DNA of 64,000 nt from Sphaerolaimus hirsutus (GCA_964036195.1 OZ038450.1:4776701-4840700); one strand, 5' to 3'. Counted from the first letter of the stretch, positions 33,598-44,976 are shown. Numbers and translations are program-made. Notes: generated by a model not told the origin, from the letters alone.

Positions 33598-34271
33598 ACC
33601 GTATTTCCTCGAAATACCCCCAGGGGGTTTATTTTTTCGCCAGCAAATTTTGAGGGGGGTAATTCGAGAGAGGCTTGATCAAGGGGGGATTTCAATCAAT
33701 ATTTTATCCTCAACTCGCTCGGACCTGGTGGGTATTTCGTGGGGGGGGGGGGTATAATCAGAGGTACCGTATTTCTCTGTTTATAACACCCGGGGGTTAT
33801 ACAAGATTGGAGCAATTTTCAGCGAACTTTTTGAAAACTTGTATAACACCCGGGTGTAGGTCAATGGGGGTGCTATACATGGAAAAAAACTTCAATCATG
33901 GTATTCATGACTTCTAACGTTAACACGGTCACAATACGTTGTAGTTCTGTAATTGTAGTACATTCTACATTAACATCGTATTTATGACTAAATAAGAGCG
34001 TTAAAATTCCCGTGTTCTTTCATTTTTTAAATACCTACAAACGTCCCTACATATTTTTTTGTTACCAGGGCACAGTTAATTCAATGGAAAAAAATGTGCG
34101 TGCTTGCCGTGCCGCGGAATTACAATGAGTGGCGGCGCCACACACAATATTTAAACCATTCAAATCGAGCCATTTTTTGAAACCTAGCATAGCACCCCCG
34201 GGGTGCTATAAAACTATACAACACCCCGGGTGTTATGCACGGGGGGGGTGCTAAAAAAGGAGAAATACGGT
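33598..34271. mobile_element. Two CCGTATTT-type elements side by side
   Basis: A truncated copy begins ACCGTATTTCCTCGAAATAC (33598). A second runs from ACCGTATTTCTCTGTTTATA (33766) to AGGAGAAATACGGT (34271), with TATAACACCCGGGGG blocks in both orientations. They lie just 3' of the last ITFG2-like exon recovered. Confidence 0.75.
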
Positions 34272-34304
34272 AATACGGCAAATCTGTACTAACAAGCATA
34301 TCAC

Positions 34305-37300
34305 CGGTCGACCAACTGATCGATGTCGAAGCTGTACATGAATATCAGGTGGTCGTGCGTGGCCACCAGCACGGACACGCAGCGGCGGCGCAGCGCGCAC
34401 AGCGCCGTCGACATGTCCGCCCTGCGCGAGTTTCAGCGCTAAAGTGCGCATCCGCGGACACCAAAACACAGACGTACGCTCCGCGATTTTGGAATCGAAA
34501 ACTATAAAAGCGCGCGATATATCCGACTAAAATGTTAGGCACCACCTCTGCATCGATTGAGTACTTATAAATAACAGTCTGTTTTAAGACCCCGGGCCTA
34601 GCGCCCACCAACATTTTCACACGGGATTTAAGGAATTCTATCAGACGTTTTACAGGGTGCGGTACAGCACGGGTACGCTACTATATGCAAACAGTTAGAG
34701 ACTTTTCAAATACTTTACATTCTCACGCCAATTAATATATACCCCCCCCCAAGCAAACAACGGTACACTACCCCCCCCCCCAACAAAAAAACACCCCCAT
34801 CAGTCACCTTAGCCTAATTCTGGCGTCAGGAAGTCTGGCATGCCCCCCGCCAATTTTGCGCCCATCCGCAGCTTCGCTGAGGTCGGCCTCGTCGCGCAGC
34901 AAGTAAATGTAAGCGACGCCGCTCCAAACTCCGATCTGATATGTGTTCGGTTACAGGTGAGGGATTGAGGGCAACACAGTTGACGGGAGTGCGCTTGGGA
35001 ACTGGACCGGAGAATTACATACGCAGTGAGCAAATTGACAAATGATAAAAGTGCTGGAAAAAAACCTATGGGAATGATCAAGAGACAGGAATCAGATCTT
35101 GGAAACAATGACAACCTTTCAGCGCGTTATTCATAGTTTTTGGCATTTCGGCTCTTTGTCCCCACTTTTATATAAAATGGTTTAATTTTACTCCATTTTG
35201 TCAATTTTCACCTTCAAAATCGGTATTGTCGGCTATATACACGGTCATAAACCCAGTTTTAACCCGTATTGGCTACTTTTAACGTAAAAGAAAGCCGATT
35301 CAACTCTGACAAAGTACTCACAATGATGAGCGTGGCGTCTTTGGGCGCGCCGGGCTGCAGACTGGCGGAGAAGCGCTCGGCGTGCACGAAGCTGGCCATC
35401 GATTGGTCGTCGGGCCACCGCAACTGCACCGCGTCCGGCTGCGAGATCGCTCGCAATCGAATCGAGTGTGGAATTGAGTAATAGAGAATTACTGCTCTAT
35501 AATCGATCAGACGATCTCTATAATCGATCAGATTACTGATGTGCAGACGCTACTACGGCTGTGCAAAGCGGAGAACACGGTGTTTTCGCGAAAAATGACT
35601 GTAACCGGATAACTAGTCATTTTCGAGCAAAGCAACCCACCACTCACTACTATTGACCCGCCTATCATCTAAATCGACCCAGACTGATTCTGAACGCATA
35701 GGATCTAGACAACAGACCCAAAGATACGCAAACCTACCTGCACGATCACTTTCGAAGCGGCCACGCCGTTGCACAGGCAGGCGGCGCGCGCCCGTCTCGG
35801 CACAAACACGCAACAGTCTTCGTGGAAAATGCCGAATTCGTCCAGGGGGCAGTCCCAGACCCTGTAAAATTTCAAATGTCATGCAAAGTGTCAAAAGTCA
35901 TGGAAAATGCCCTGCAAAATGGCAACTCGGTTGCCATTTTGCAGGGCATTTTCCATGACTTTTGACACTTTCCATGACTTTTGACGCTTTGCATGACATT
36001 TGACTTTTTACAGGGTCTGGGAGTGGCACCAGGTGCTGCTCGTTGAGACGTTCCACGAAAAGGGACGCCTCGCTGGACGCGGCAGGTTTCTGGTGGTGGG
36101 AAAATTGTGGATACCTAATTAAATTACACTAGATAGGATATTGAAAATGGGCTGTTTCGGAATGTAAATATTTGGGCTTGTACGGAAATTCTGAGACACC
36201 TTTCTATGTGGGTAGTTTTTCAGTGAATGTGATTGAAAAACCAACAAATGATTCTTCGAGTTCACATTGCATTTGGTTACTTTATTCAACAAAATACGGT
36301 ACCAGTCTCTGACGGCATGCAGTCCGATCAGTGAACTTGTCACTTGACGTAACAGTCACCACTTTTCAATCACTCGATTCCTTTAGAACGCCCCCCCCCC
36401 CCCTAAGGTGCACGGTACAGTAAATTTCCAAAATTGCGGTAAAATTACGGTAATTTTCCAAATTCACGGTACGGTACAGTAAATTCTGCCATCCAAACCC
36501 CCTTCAACCTGTTCACTCTGCACTGCACCCTCAATCTCCTTGTGCGGCCACTGCAATCGAACGCACTGCGGCGACAGCTGAGACACTAGCAGGGCGCTGT
36601 GGGCGAGCGCGATGGCGGTCACGTGCTCGGGCAGCTCCCACTTGTTGGTCGGCACCAGCCAGCCCACCGAGGGCACCGAGCTGTTCGACGCGTCCACCTC
36701 GTAGCGATACGAGCGCACGATGCGGTCTGAGGTTGTTTTGGTGGGGGGGGGGGGTGACTAGGATTTACAGCTCGCTGATGGGGAGAAAAGCGCATTTTAG
36801 TGTTTTTCAGCTAGGGTTGGAAGAAAACGAAACTAGTTTTCAAGTGTGGATCAGTATTTTACAGGAAAACGACATATTTCAAATTAGTTTTAATTTGAAA
36901 TGTTATTTTGAAAAAATTGAATCGCCAATAAAGATTTGAATAGTCCTTTTCAATAATTCGCATTTTAACACACTTTGGAAGAATGATAATGCCGCTCCAC
37001 ACACAGCGATTTTTAAAACAAGTTCGAACGTTTTTCAGCAAAGTATGAATACCGTATTTCTTCTAATAGAAGAGCTCCGTTCTATTTTTTTCGTCAACCT
37101 TCAACAGAACGGCAGGTAAACAAGTGGCAAAAAAAGAACGGCGCTCTTCTATCAGAAGAAATATGGTATTCATACTTTGCTAAAAAAACGTTCGAACTTA
37201 TTTTTAAAATAGCTGTGTCGAGCACCAAATACCAGTTGACCGACGCCGCGTCGAAAGTGTGTAGCACATCAGCTAACATAAAAACATCAATTTAAAAACC

Positions 37301-39856
37301 AAATTCACATCAAACAAACCGCTTAATGCAACAAGAAGTTCGTTGCACCCATCTCCGTCCACATCCACAACCAGTGCGGAACAAATGTTAGCCACGAGTC
37401 TTTGTCTAAATCGTTGGCGACATGCCAAGGCCACGTTTCGTTTTCTGCCCCCGTCCGCTCCAGATAATGTGCACGCGTAGTCCGCAGTTAGACAGTACGC
37501 CGTCAGAGCTGAGAATATATAGGTAGTAGAAAACAATTGAACGGCCTCGGGCGTATTTAGATACGAAGCTTTCTATGAATCAGGGGTTCAGTGGGGGGGG
37601 GGTTGGGGGGTTACCCCCCCCCTAAACGCTCAAGCTATCTATCTATCCCGAGGCAATTGTTTGACTACCATCCCTCGAACCCCACTGCTATGAATGACAA
37701 TTGTTTTTCAACGGATCTTAATTAAAAATCTGATAAAGAGACAGAACACCACATGAACTTCTACATCGAACGCCAATATGTATCGATTTACTGAATCGTA
37801 TTTTGCAAAATTTCATCGCGGTTATAATGGGCCAGGCCTCCTACGCACAAATGCCTGGTACGCACAAACGCCCGGTACGCACAAAATTGTGCCCGCCACG
37901 CACATCTGCCCGGTACTTACATGGCTGATGATCTTTGCGTACCGGACAGATGGTCACTAATGTGATTGCACAGCTTTTTTCACTTCACTGATATCTGAAA
38001 ATCACTTGAAAAAGTGTCAAGTGAAAAAAACGGTCAAAAATGGCCATTATCCACTTGACACTTTTTCAAGTTATGTTCAAATATATGTGAAGTGACAAAA
38101 AGTTAACTAATGTCATTACACAACTTTTTTACACTTCACTCACAAGTGTGAAGTGAAAAACACGCTCAAAATGTAATGTAATGTTATTTCGTATAGGGTA
38201 GATGTGCGTGGCGGGCACATTTTTGTGCGTACCGGGCGTTTGTGCGTACCAGGCATTTGTGCGTACAAGTGCACCGCCGTTATAATCCCTTATTATTGGG
38301 GGTGTAAATTTTTTGTCCAACCCTAGTCCGGACCATAACGTCACGGCGCCGCAACATCAATGCAGCCAGCACTAGGGTTCAAACGGGCCCGCGGTATCGG
38401 TACATGGTTCGGCAAAAAGTCGGGGCTGGGGCGGTCCCGGTCCCGACATTGAAATATTTCTGGCCCCGGTCCGAAAAACTGGTCCCGTTTGAACCCTAGA
38501 CAGCACCCATAAAAACGACATCAACCCAAATCAATCCACCCACGCCGACGCACATCCATCGGCCGTGATAGCGACCAAAGTCGTGCAGCCGATAAAATCG
38601 CCGGCCGCGCGCACATCAGAGCAACCCGACTGCGGCAGCGGGTTATCATTGAACTAGGGACACTCCCAGACCCTGTAAAATGTCCTGGAAGATGGCAAAT
38701 GTTAAACAGGGTGTCAAAAGGAGCCTGTGCCTCTGCACGTTTACCCACTGTGCATGTCAGGGGTATTCTCCAGGGGGTTCGATAGATGGCTAATCGACCC
38801 TCTGGAGGGATATATAGCTGGAAAAAATTTTTTGGGAGGTTTGGGGGTTCGCGGGGGTTTTAATATATAGGCTTTTTCAAGATGTAGAAAAAAGGTAGAA
38901 AAATCGCTACTAGTAGGTGAAAAACTAGAAAAAATGGGTATATACGCACATATGCTACAAAAAAATAGCTGAAAATAGACAATGAAACACATGAGCTAGT
39001 GATTTTGAAGGTGAAAATCTATTTAAAAAAGTATGAAGTCTGGCTATCTTGAGTGAAATTTAGGGTCTACATGTGCACATTTACATGCACAGAAGGGCTC
39101 AGTCGTCAAAAGTACTATAAAATTCCCTGGATAATGGCAACAATTTCAACGGCACTTTCATCATTTTCGGCACTTTGCATGACACTTGACATTTTCCACG
39201 CTTCAAACACTTCGCATGACACTTGACACTTTCCAGGACACATTTCACAGGGTCAGTATGGGAGCGGCACCAGGTCACCGTCTGCCAGCGCGGCTACGAC
39301 GGCCGCGTCGCCGCTGGCGCTGGCGGAGGCCACGGGCATCACGGCGCAGCACTCCACGCTGGCCGGGCACATGGCCCACGGGGTGAAGCACTCTTTGAAC
39401 AGGATTAGGCGACCTGGGGGGGGGGGGGGGGTTGAGGGCGTGTTTGGGTTTTGTACGGTGGGATTGTTTAGAAGTCGTTTGACTAGAAACGTTCGACTCT
39501 AAATAGAACTACCCTTGCCATTTTGTAGGGCATTATCCATGACTTTAGACACTTTGCATGACATTTGACATTTTACAGGGCACTTTACAGTGTCTGGGAG
39601 TGGCACCTTAAATCTCACATGACATTAAACATGTCACCACAAAACCACAAAGCTCGGTCGCGCTCACCAGCCCTGGTTCCGACGGCGGCCACGCTGGGCC
39701 AGTGTTCCCCCCCGGCGCCAACGTCCTCCGCGAACCGGTGTAGCAGCGAGCGCACCAGCAGAATGGACTGGATGGCCGGGTGGGCGGAGTCGTGCGTGGC
39801 CGCGTAGGCGCCCGCGTCGCTGCACCCGCGCGCCACCGAACACAGCTCGAGCATGG
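34305..39856 (-). CDS. ITFG2: ITFG2-like beta-propeller protein (KICSTOR subunit type)
   Basis: Minus-strand exons in order: 39668-39856, 39271-39413, 38554-38629, 37320-37508, 36509-36726, 35738-36089 (contains a 182-bp insert), 35322-35438, 34808-34935, 34305-34421. Phases agree at every junction. Diagnostic parts: GRLILFKECFTPWAMC, LVAITADGSLTAY, the FG-GAP-type motif DVDGDGCNELLVALSD, then RIVRSYRYE and NKWELPEHV with SALLVSQ, matching human ITFG2 (DIDGDGC, DRVVRAFRWE) in order. ITFG2 is part of KICSTOR, which brings GATOR1 to lysosomes in amino-acid control of mTORC1. About 410 codons recovered against about 447 in human; the last exon is missing and the start (ATG at 39854-39852) is unproven. 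The exon 35738-36089 is 165 nt and in frame only if the hairpin element is removed, so this allele may be broken. Confidence 0.78.
35847..36028. mobile_element. Hairpin element inside an ITFG2-like exon, TSD CCAGG
   Basis: CCAGG at 35842-35846 and 36029-36033. The ends are GGGGCAGTCCCAGACCC and GGGTCTGGGAGTGGCA; the hairpin arms meet near 35930. Removing the element and one CCAGG (187 nt) restores a 55-codon exon joining NEQHL to DEFGIF. Confidence 0.9.
36379..36500. repeat. C-run and GGTACAGTAAATT inverted words
   Basis: A 14-C run, then GGTGCACGGTACAGTAAATTT and GGTAATTTTCC words repeated directly and inverted up to the end of the ITFG2-like exon at 36509. Confidence 0.5.
37019..37201. mobile_element. 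Palindrome around ACCGTATTTCTTCTAAT
   Basis: AAGTTCGAACGTTTTTCAGC with GCAAAGTATGAAT is repeated inverted at 37168-37201. Between lie ACCGTATTTCTTCTAATAGA and TCTATCAGAAGAAATATGGT. ITFG2-like intron. Confidence 0.75.
37581..37687. mobile_element. 107-bp hAT-type MITE, TSD CTATGAAT
   Basis: Ends CAGGGGTTCAGTGGGG and CCCTCGAACCCCACTG, flanked by identical CTATGAAT (37573-37580, 37688-37695). Retains only the end regions of the family at 3307-3794, including GCTATCTATCTATCCCGAGG. Confidence 0.93.
37818..38296. repeat. Long inverted repeat with GTGCGTACCGGGC arms
   Basis: GGTTATAATGGGCCAGGCC and repeated GGTACGCACAAA words at 37818-37925 are inverted at 38195-38296 (TTTGTGCGTACC ... GCCGTTATAATCC). 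The middle contains AAAAAGTGTCAAGTGAAAAA and its complement. ITFG2-like intron. Confidence 0.75.
38373..38498. mobile_element. 126-bp hAT-type MITE (TAGGGTTCAAACGGG family)
   Basis: Inverted copy of 17828-17957 with ends TAGGGTTCAAACGGGCCC and GGTCCCGTTTGAACCCTA. Flanks GCCAGCAC and GACAGCAC (7 of 8 match). Confidence 0.88.
38657..39270. mobile_element. Hairpin element interrupted by a hAT-family fragment
   Basis: Left part GGGACACTCCCAGACCCTG with ATGGCAAATGTTAAAC (38657-38720). The right part resumes at about 39110 and ends CAGGGTCAGTATGGGAGCGG. In between is CAGGGGTATTC... sequence of the 3307-3794 family (38757-39015). The minus-strand ITFG2-like exon 39271-39413 ends exactly at its GTGCCG end. 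Confidence 0.75.
39513..39608. mobile_element. Half hairpin element
   Basis: Only the right arm remains: GCATGACATTTGACATTTTAC through GTCTGGGAGTGGCACC. ITFG2-like intron. Confidence 0.75.
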
Positions 39857-42056
39857 CTGCAGGGGGTTTGCGATTACGACTTTTGGCACTGTGCCAAGGT
39901 GTGATTTCTGGTTTTGGGCGAGTTTTCACGGGAAAAGGAAAGTGTAAATGTTGGCGCAGAAATATGCGAAGGCAAATTGAATGATAGTGTACGAAAATTG
40001 CATTTCAGGAGAAAATTCTCGTAATTGACACATTTACAAAATTATGACGGGACACGGGCCGATTTCGTAACATTTTCTTCTAAAATGAACATTTGGATAC
40101 TATCACCAGTAAAAGTTATTACGCTATCAAAACAGATTGCTAAATTTTGCGCCCAGCCCGGTCAAATGCCCGCTTTGTAATCTTTACCAGCCGTATCGTT
40201 ATCAGTAGTTTCAGCGAATCACATCTTTAGTGGTGGTAAATAATATTTAGAAAGTGATGAGGCATCATTGACCAGGAAGTCTGGACGCGGCTCGCCAGTC
40301 ACTACAAAATTTTTTTTGATTTTGAGCAGTACTTTTTTGAACAATGTCGATCCAACGGGTAGCTATCATCACAGGTAATTTATTGTGGGTTGTTTATTTT
40401 GTATCCTGGGTGAAAATTTCTGAAAACTTGGAAATATCGTAGTGGAATATGAAGAATTGAGAAATGTGCTTTTTTGGAACGCCGACACAAAACATGCGAC
40501 TTGGCGCCGGCGTGGCGCCATTCCCAACTCATGTAAACATTTCCACTCAGAAATATCATTTCATCGTTGTAAAAGCTGGCGCCGGCTCCAAAAACCTGGC
40601 GCTTTTTCCATCACGTCATCAATACCACAATCTTTTAGATAAACTGGACAGACAGATCGCTACACAATGAATTATATCATATTTTGATGTAAATATAAGG
40701 TCACCCAAAGTGGTAGCAGTGTGACGATTGACGAATATGAATTGAAAAAATCAGAGTTGTTAGAATTACTGAACTTTTTTCGAAAGTATATGTAAGTATT
40801 TTATTTTTACTCATTACAAAGTATAGGAAATGTAAAATACTTTTTTCTCAAATACAAATAAATTGAAAAAGTGAGTACTTTTCCTCTGGAAAACGTATTT
40901 TTACACTAATTTTTACATGTGCGAGTGAGTTTTACACTGAAAGACACAATATGTCATTTTCTACAGATTATTTAGTATTTTTAGAAAAATTATATGATTT
41001 CTTCAAGGCTGTCTTATTTTAGCAACAGAAAATTGTGAGTTTAGCAACAAAAATACATTTTCTCTGTACGTGTGTACTTTTAAAATGTACATTAGAATGT
41101 ACAGTAAAAGTAAGTACCTACATTACTTTTTGAAAGAAGTATATGTAAATGTATTTACGGCGTACTTGCGTACGCGTATTTTTCGAGTAAATGTACGTAC
41201 ATTTTAACAACTGTGGGAAAAATCTAATGTTTGTTATTTTATTCAGATGGGATATGGTAGATTTCACTGCAAGGTGTAATGTGGCTGGAGTATACCGTCA
41301 AAACACCAAACCAACAATTCCCCACAGGCTCTAGCAGCGGCATCGGCCGCGCCACTGCACTAGCATTCTGCAGGGAAGGCATTTCCCCTGGCGGCTTGGT
41401 GCTGAATGGCAGGAATGCTGACAGGTTGAAATCTGTTGTGGATGAGTGTGCCGCGGCGGGCCAGAGAAGGGAGAATGTTGGTTTTGTGTTTCTAATGATC
41501 CAATTCTGTTGTTCTTTCACAGTGGTGGATGTAAATCAATACCTAGACATATTTTCTAACATACCTTATCTGTAGGTTTTAAACTAGAATTCAGTTAGAG
41601 CTTTTTGGCGCCGCGCCACTCATCACCAACTGAATATACATGGTAGAATATACCCGCGATGCCATTTACCCCTCATGTTGTGGCGTGAATTTGGCAGCTC
41701 CATAGCGAATTTGGCACGAAAATTCTCGCGTTTTAGAAAAATAAATTTTTCAGTCGTGCCAAAATAAATATGCAGATTTTATCCGTGGTGGCCGATGTTA
41801 GCAAAGCTGAGGACAGACAACGTTTGGTGGATGAAACGATCAAGATGTTCGGTCGCTTAGACATTCTAGTCAGTGTATTTTCATTCATTATCTATCAACT
41901 GATCATTTTTCAACGACATTCTTCATGCGAGCTCAACATGACCAGGTAAACAATGCGGGCACGTGTGCGAGATACATTTCCATCAACTGCTAGTCTGGAA
42001 CAATTTGATCACGCCATGAATGTGAATGTTCGCGCGTGAGTTGTTTTCAATACAGT

Positions 42057-42151
42057 GATGTGAAAAGCGCCAGGACTTTGGCGCCAAGCGCCAAAAGCGC
42101 CATGGTGCTTTTTCGACCCTCAGCGCCAAGCGCCAGCGCCGTGGCGCTTTT
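42057..42151. repeat. Small inverted repeat with GTGAAAAGCGCC ends
   Basis: Begins TGTGAAAAGCGCCAGGAC and ends CGTGGCGCTTTTACAT. Relative of 4113-4211. SDR3 intron 4. Confidence 0.5.
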
Positions 42152-42876
42152 ACATTACTATTTCAATATCAATATGCGTGAATCCGACACTGAACCGCGA
42201 ATTTGGCACTGTTCCAATGACACCTTTATGATGCTACTGCTACACCTGCAACTGCTACGAAATTGCAGGGTAGCAGCGCTGACACAGCTGTGCATTCCGC
42301 ATTTGAAGAAAGCCGCCCCTTCAAACATAGTCAATGTCAGCAGTGTGGCTAGCTTTTATCCCAGGCCATTTTTGGCATTCTATTGCATGTCAAAGGCGAC
42401 ACTTGACATGTATGCGAAATGCTTGGCTGCGGAAATGGGCCCATTTGGAGTGAGAGTGAATAATGTCAGGTTAAATAGTTGGGTTGTAGAGTGCTTACAT
42501 ACCCTATTTAGGTTATGGGAATGTTTGTCACAGGTTTTTTTTCGCGAGAATGAATCCCTTATCCGAGTGAAATAAATCCCTTATGCAAATGGAAGACATT
42601 TTATGAACCATGCAAATGTTAATTTTGAAACCAATAGTATTTATAAACTTCGGAATTTTTAGTATTGAACCACGCCATTGGGGGCCATTCAGGAAGACAG
42701 TATTTCTAAATTGCTCACGTTATTATTTATCATATTATATTTACTTTTTGCCACTGATACGTAGTCCTGCGATCGTTGACACGCCATTTGCCGAGAGGGC
42801 CGGTGCCACTACTGAACAGTGGAATGAGGTGTGTTTGATGATAATTAATATACCTAGGTAGGTACATGAATGGATA

Positions 42877-43502
42877 TCGTATGTCCTCGAAATACCCTCA
42901 GGGGGTTTATTTTTCCATAGTGCAAATTTTGAGGAGGAATAATCGAGGGAGGGGGTATTTCGAGGGGGTGTATTATATTGCCAGAATTTTCTAACGTAGA
43001 TAAATAAAATAAATATAGAAAAATAGAAAAAAGTCGCAGTTGCAGCATAAAGACTCACCTACCGTATTTCCTCGAGTTACCCCCGGGGGTTTATTTTTTC
43101 AGAGTGAAAATTTTGAGAGAAAAACGTGAAAAATGCAACAATAACCACCATTTATAAGTTTTTACAGCCTTATATAAGGATGTAGATGGTAAAAACGATG
43201 TTCTAACGTAACACAGTAAGTGTTTTGAACGTCCGTTATGCATTTCCAGGACCAGAAATTCATAGTGCCCATTTTGAGGGGGGGGGTATTTCGAGGAAAT
43301 ACGGTATATAAGTATGTAGATGGTAAAGGCCCCGTCCTAATGTAATTCAATCATTGTTTTTAATCTGTGTTCTGCATTCTTTGGCAATTACATTCCCTCT
43401 ACATAAATTTCGGGTGGCAGTATTCCGAGGGGGTCTATTTATTCATAGTGAACATTTTGAGGGGGGTTATTTGAGGATAGGGCATTCCCAGGAAATACGG
43501 TA
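42877..43502. mobile_element. Cluster of CCGTATTT-type elements
   Basis: A partial copy (42877-43000), one complete copy (43061-43305, ACCGTATTTCCTCGAGTTAC to CGAGGAAATACGGT) and a third that shares its right end at 43502. SDR3 intron 6. Confidence 0.7.
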
Positions 43503-43976
43503 TATAAAATCGCCACACATGCAAAATATGTAAATACATATTATAAATAAAATGGGCCCACTTTTGTATTTTAAAATACTCAGACAAACTGAAGTGAAAA
43601 ACATAACAACAGTTCACTTGATTATGCAAATTTCACACATGAATATGTTCTTCTCTCATATTTCACCCAAACAACTCTACATGGAACCAACTACCTACCC
43701 AAATCTGAACTCTAACCAATACACAAAGACAAAAACATTTTCCTCACCACCTAAATAACTTGAACTGCCAAACCACAGATGGTGGCAAATGTGCAAAAAT
43801 TGTATCCCATGGGCAGGATGGGGCAGCCAGAGGAAATTGCCAATATGATAGTGTTTATTGTTGGTGAAAAAGGTGCCACTTTCAGTACTGGACATTTGTT
43901 TATAGCTGATGGTGGATTGTTGTGTTCAGCTAAATAGGTTGAATATTTGAGGTTCTGTTATTAGAATGGTGATACT

Positions 43977-44416
43977 ACCGTATTACCTCGAAATACCCCC
44001 ATGGGGGTTTATTATTTCGCCAGCAAAATTTGAGGGGGGGTTAATTCGAGGGGGGGTTTATTCGAGGGGTTTTTTTATTATTCCGTCAGAAATTTTCGTA
44101 AGGATCGTAGTAAATAGTAGGCATTTGCATACCCAAAACAGGTAATAAATGTGTCCAAACAGGATATATTTGGACATAAAAATGTAGATAGCTACACAAA
44201 CTAGTCTATGTGTAGCTGCAATGCAAATTAACAGTAATATACGTCATGTACATTGCATACATGACGTATTTATTATGTACATGACGTACATCATTCCGAA
44301 GGGGGGGGGGTATTTCGAGGGGGGGGGGGTTATTTTTTCCGCAGCCCATTTTGAGGGGGGGTTAATTCGAGGGGGGGTTTATTCAAGGGGGGGGGGATAA
44401 TTCGAGGTAATACGGT
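43977..44416. mobile_element. CCGTATTACC-ended inverted repeat, TA flanks
   Basis: ACCGTATTACCTCGAAATAC to AATTCGAGGTAATACGGT, flanked by TA. The interior (TGTCCAAACAGGATATATTT, GACGTACATCATTCCGAAG) is the inverted equivalent of 16066-16501, so these are two copies of one subfamily. Confidence 0.88.
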
Positions 44417-44691
44417 ATATGGCTACCTATTTTATGTAGGTAGTCATTGATGTATTTGGAACCTATTGGATACTGTTTTCAATCTGCGGCATGAACATTT
44501 TTCACAGAACCATATTTCATTGCAATTGTGACATTTTTTGTCAATGGTATTAAGTTCATTGAATTCTTTAGTTCTATATTCGATTTGTTGTACCACAAAT
44601 AAATTCGAGTACTTTATTTTTTGTGAACTACACACTATTGTCCATTCCTTCCAATTCTTGCGTGACGTAAACTAGGTACTACTGCGGCTTT

Positions 44692-44771
44692 ACCGTATTC
44701 CCTCAAAATACCCCCTAAAAATTTTCACTCTGAAAAATAAACCCCCTGGGGGTATTTGGAGGAAATACGGT
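44692..44771. mobile_element. 80-bp CCGTATT MITE
   Basis: Just the two ends joined: ACCGTATTCCCTCAAAATAC and GTATTTGGAGGAAATACGGT, with TA flanks. The shortest member here. Confidence 0.88.
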
Positions 44772-44976
44772 AGTATCAACGAAATGGCGCCAGGGCGCTG
44801 GCGTGTATAATATTGGCTGCTGCTTGAAACTGATGACCATGTCGGGAAAAATTGCAAAAATTATCTTTGTTTAAACATCTTATCAGTGGAAGAATTTCGG
44901 TGAAAAGCCCGTAAGAAACGTCACATTTGCGTGTTTTTACCCGAATTTCTCGAAAGTTACTGATATTACAGCTGAG

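Larger units (their letters stand above)
40344..43937 (+). pseudogene. SDR3: short-chain dehydrogenase/reductase with 2-nt deletion in exon 4
   Basis: Exons 40344-40374 (MSIQRVAIITG), 41328-41476, 41776-41868, 41946-42035, 42269-42469, 42765-42828 and 43779-43937 (TAG). Exon lengths equal SDR2 except exon 4 (90 instead of 92 nt). After VNNAGTCAR the frame is lost and a TAG follows 15 codons into the exon; two more bases would give TFPSTASLEQFDHAMNVNVR. All splice sites are good, and the catalytic region (NVSS, YCMSK) is intact. It is diverged from SDR1/2/4 (about two thirds identical by eye) and lacks the exon-2 transposon. Either a recently dead gene or an assembly/sequencing indel; raw reads would decide. 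If intact it would encode about 262 aa. Confidence 0.85.

Noticed and set aside
35847-36028. Splicing of the exonic hairpin through its internal TTTTACAG acceptor
   Set aside because: It would leave 19 extra bases and shift the frame away from DEFGIFHEDC; kept only as an untested option.
39186-39889. Arg/Pro/Thr-rich frames around 39.2-39.9 kb
   Set aside because: Out-of-frame shadows of GC-rich ITFG2-like exons on the minus strand.
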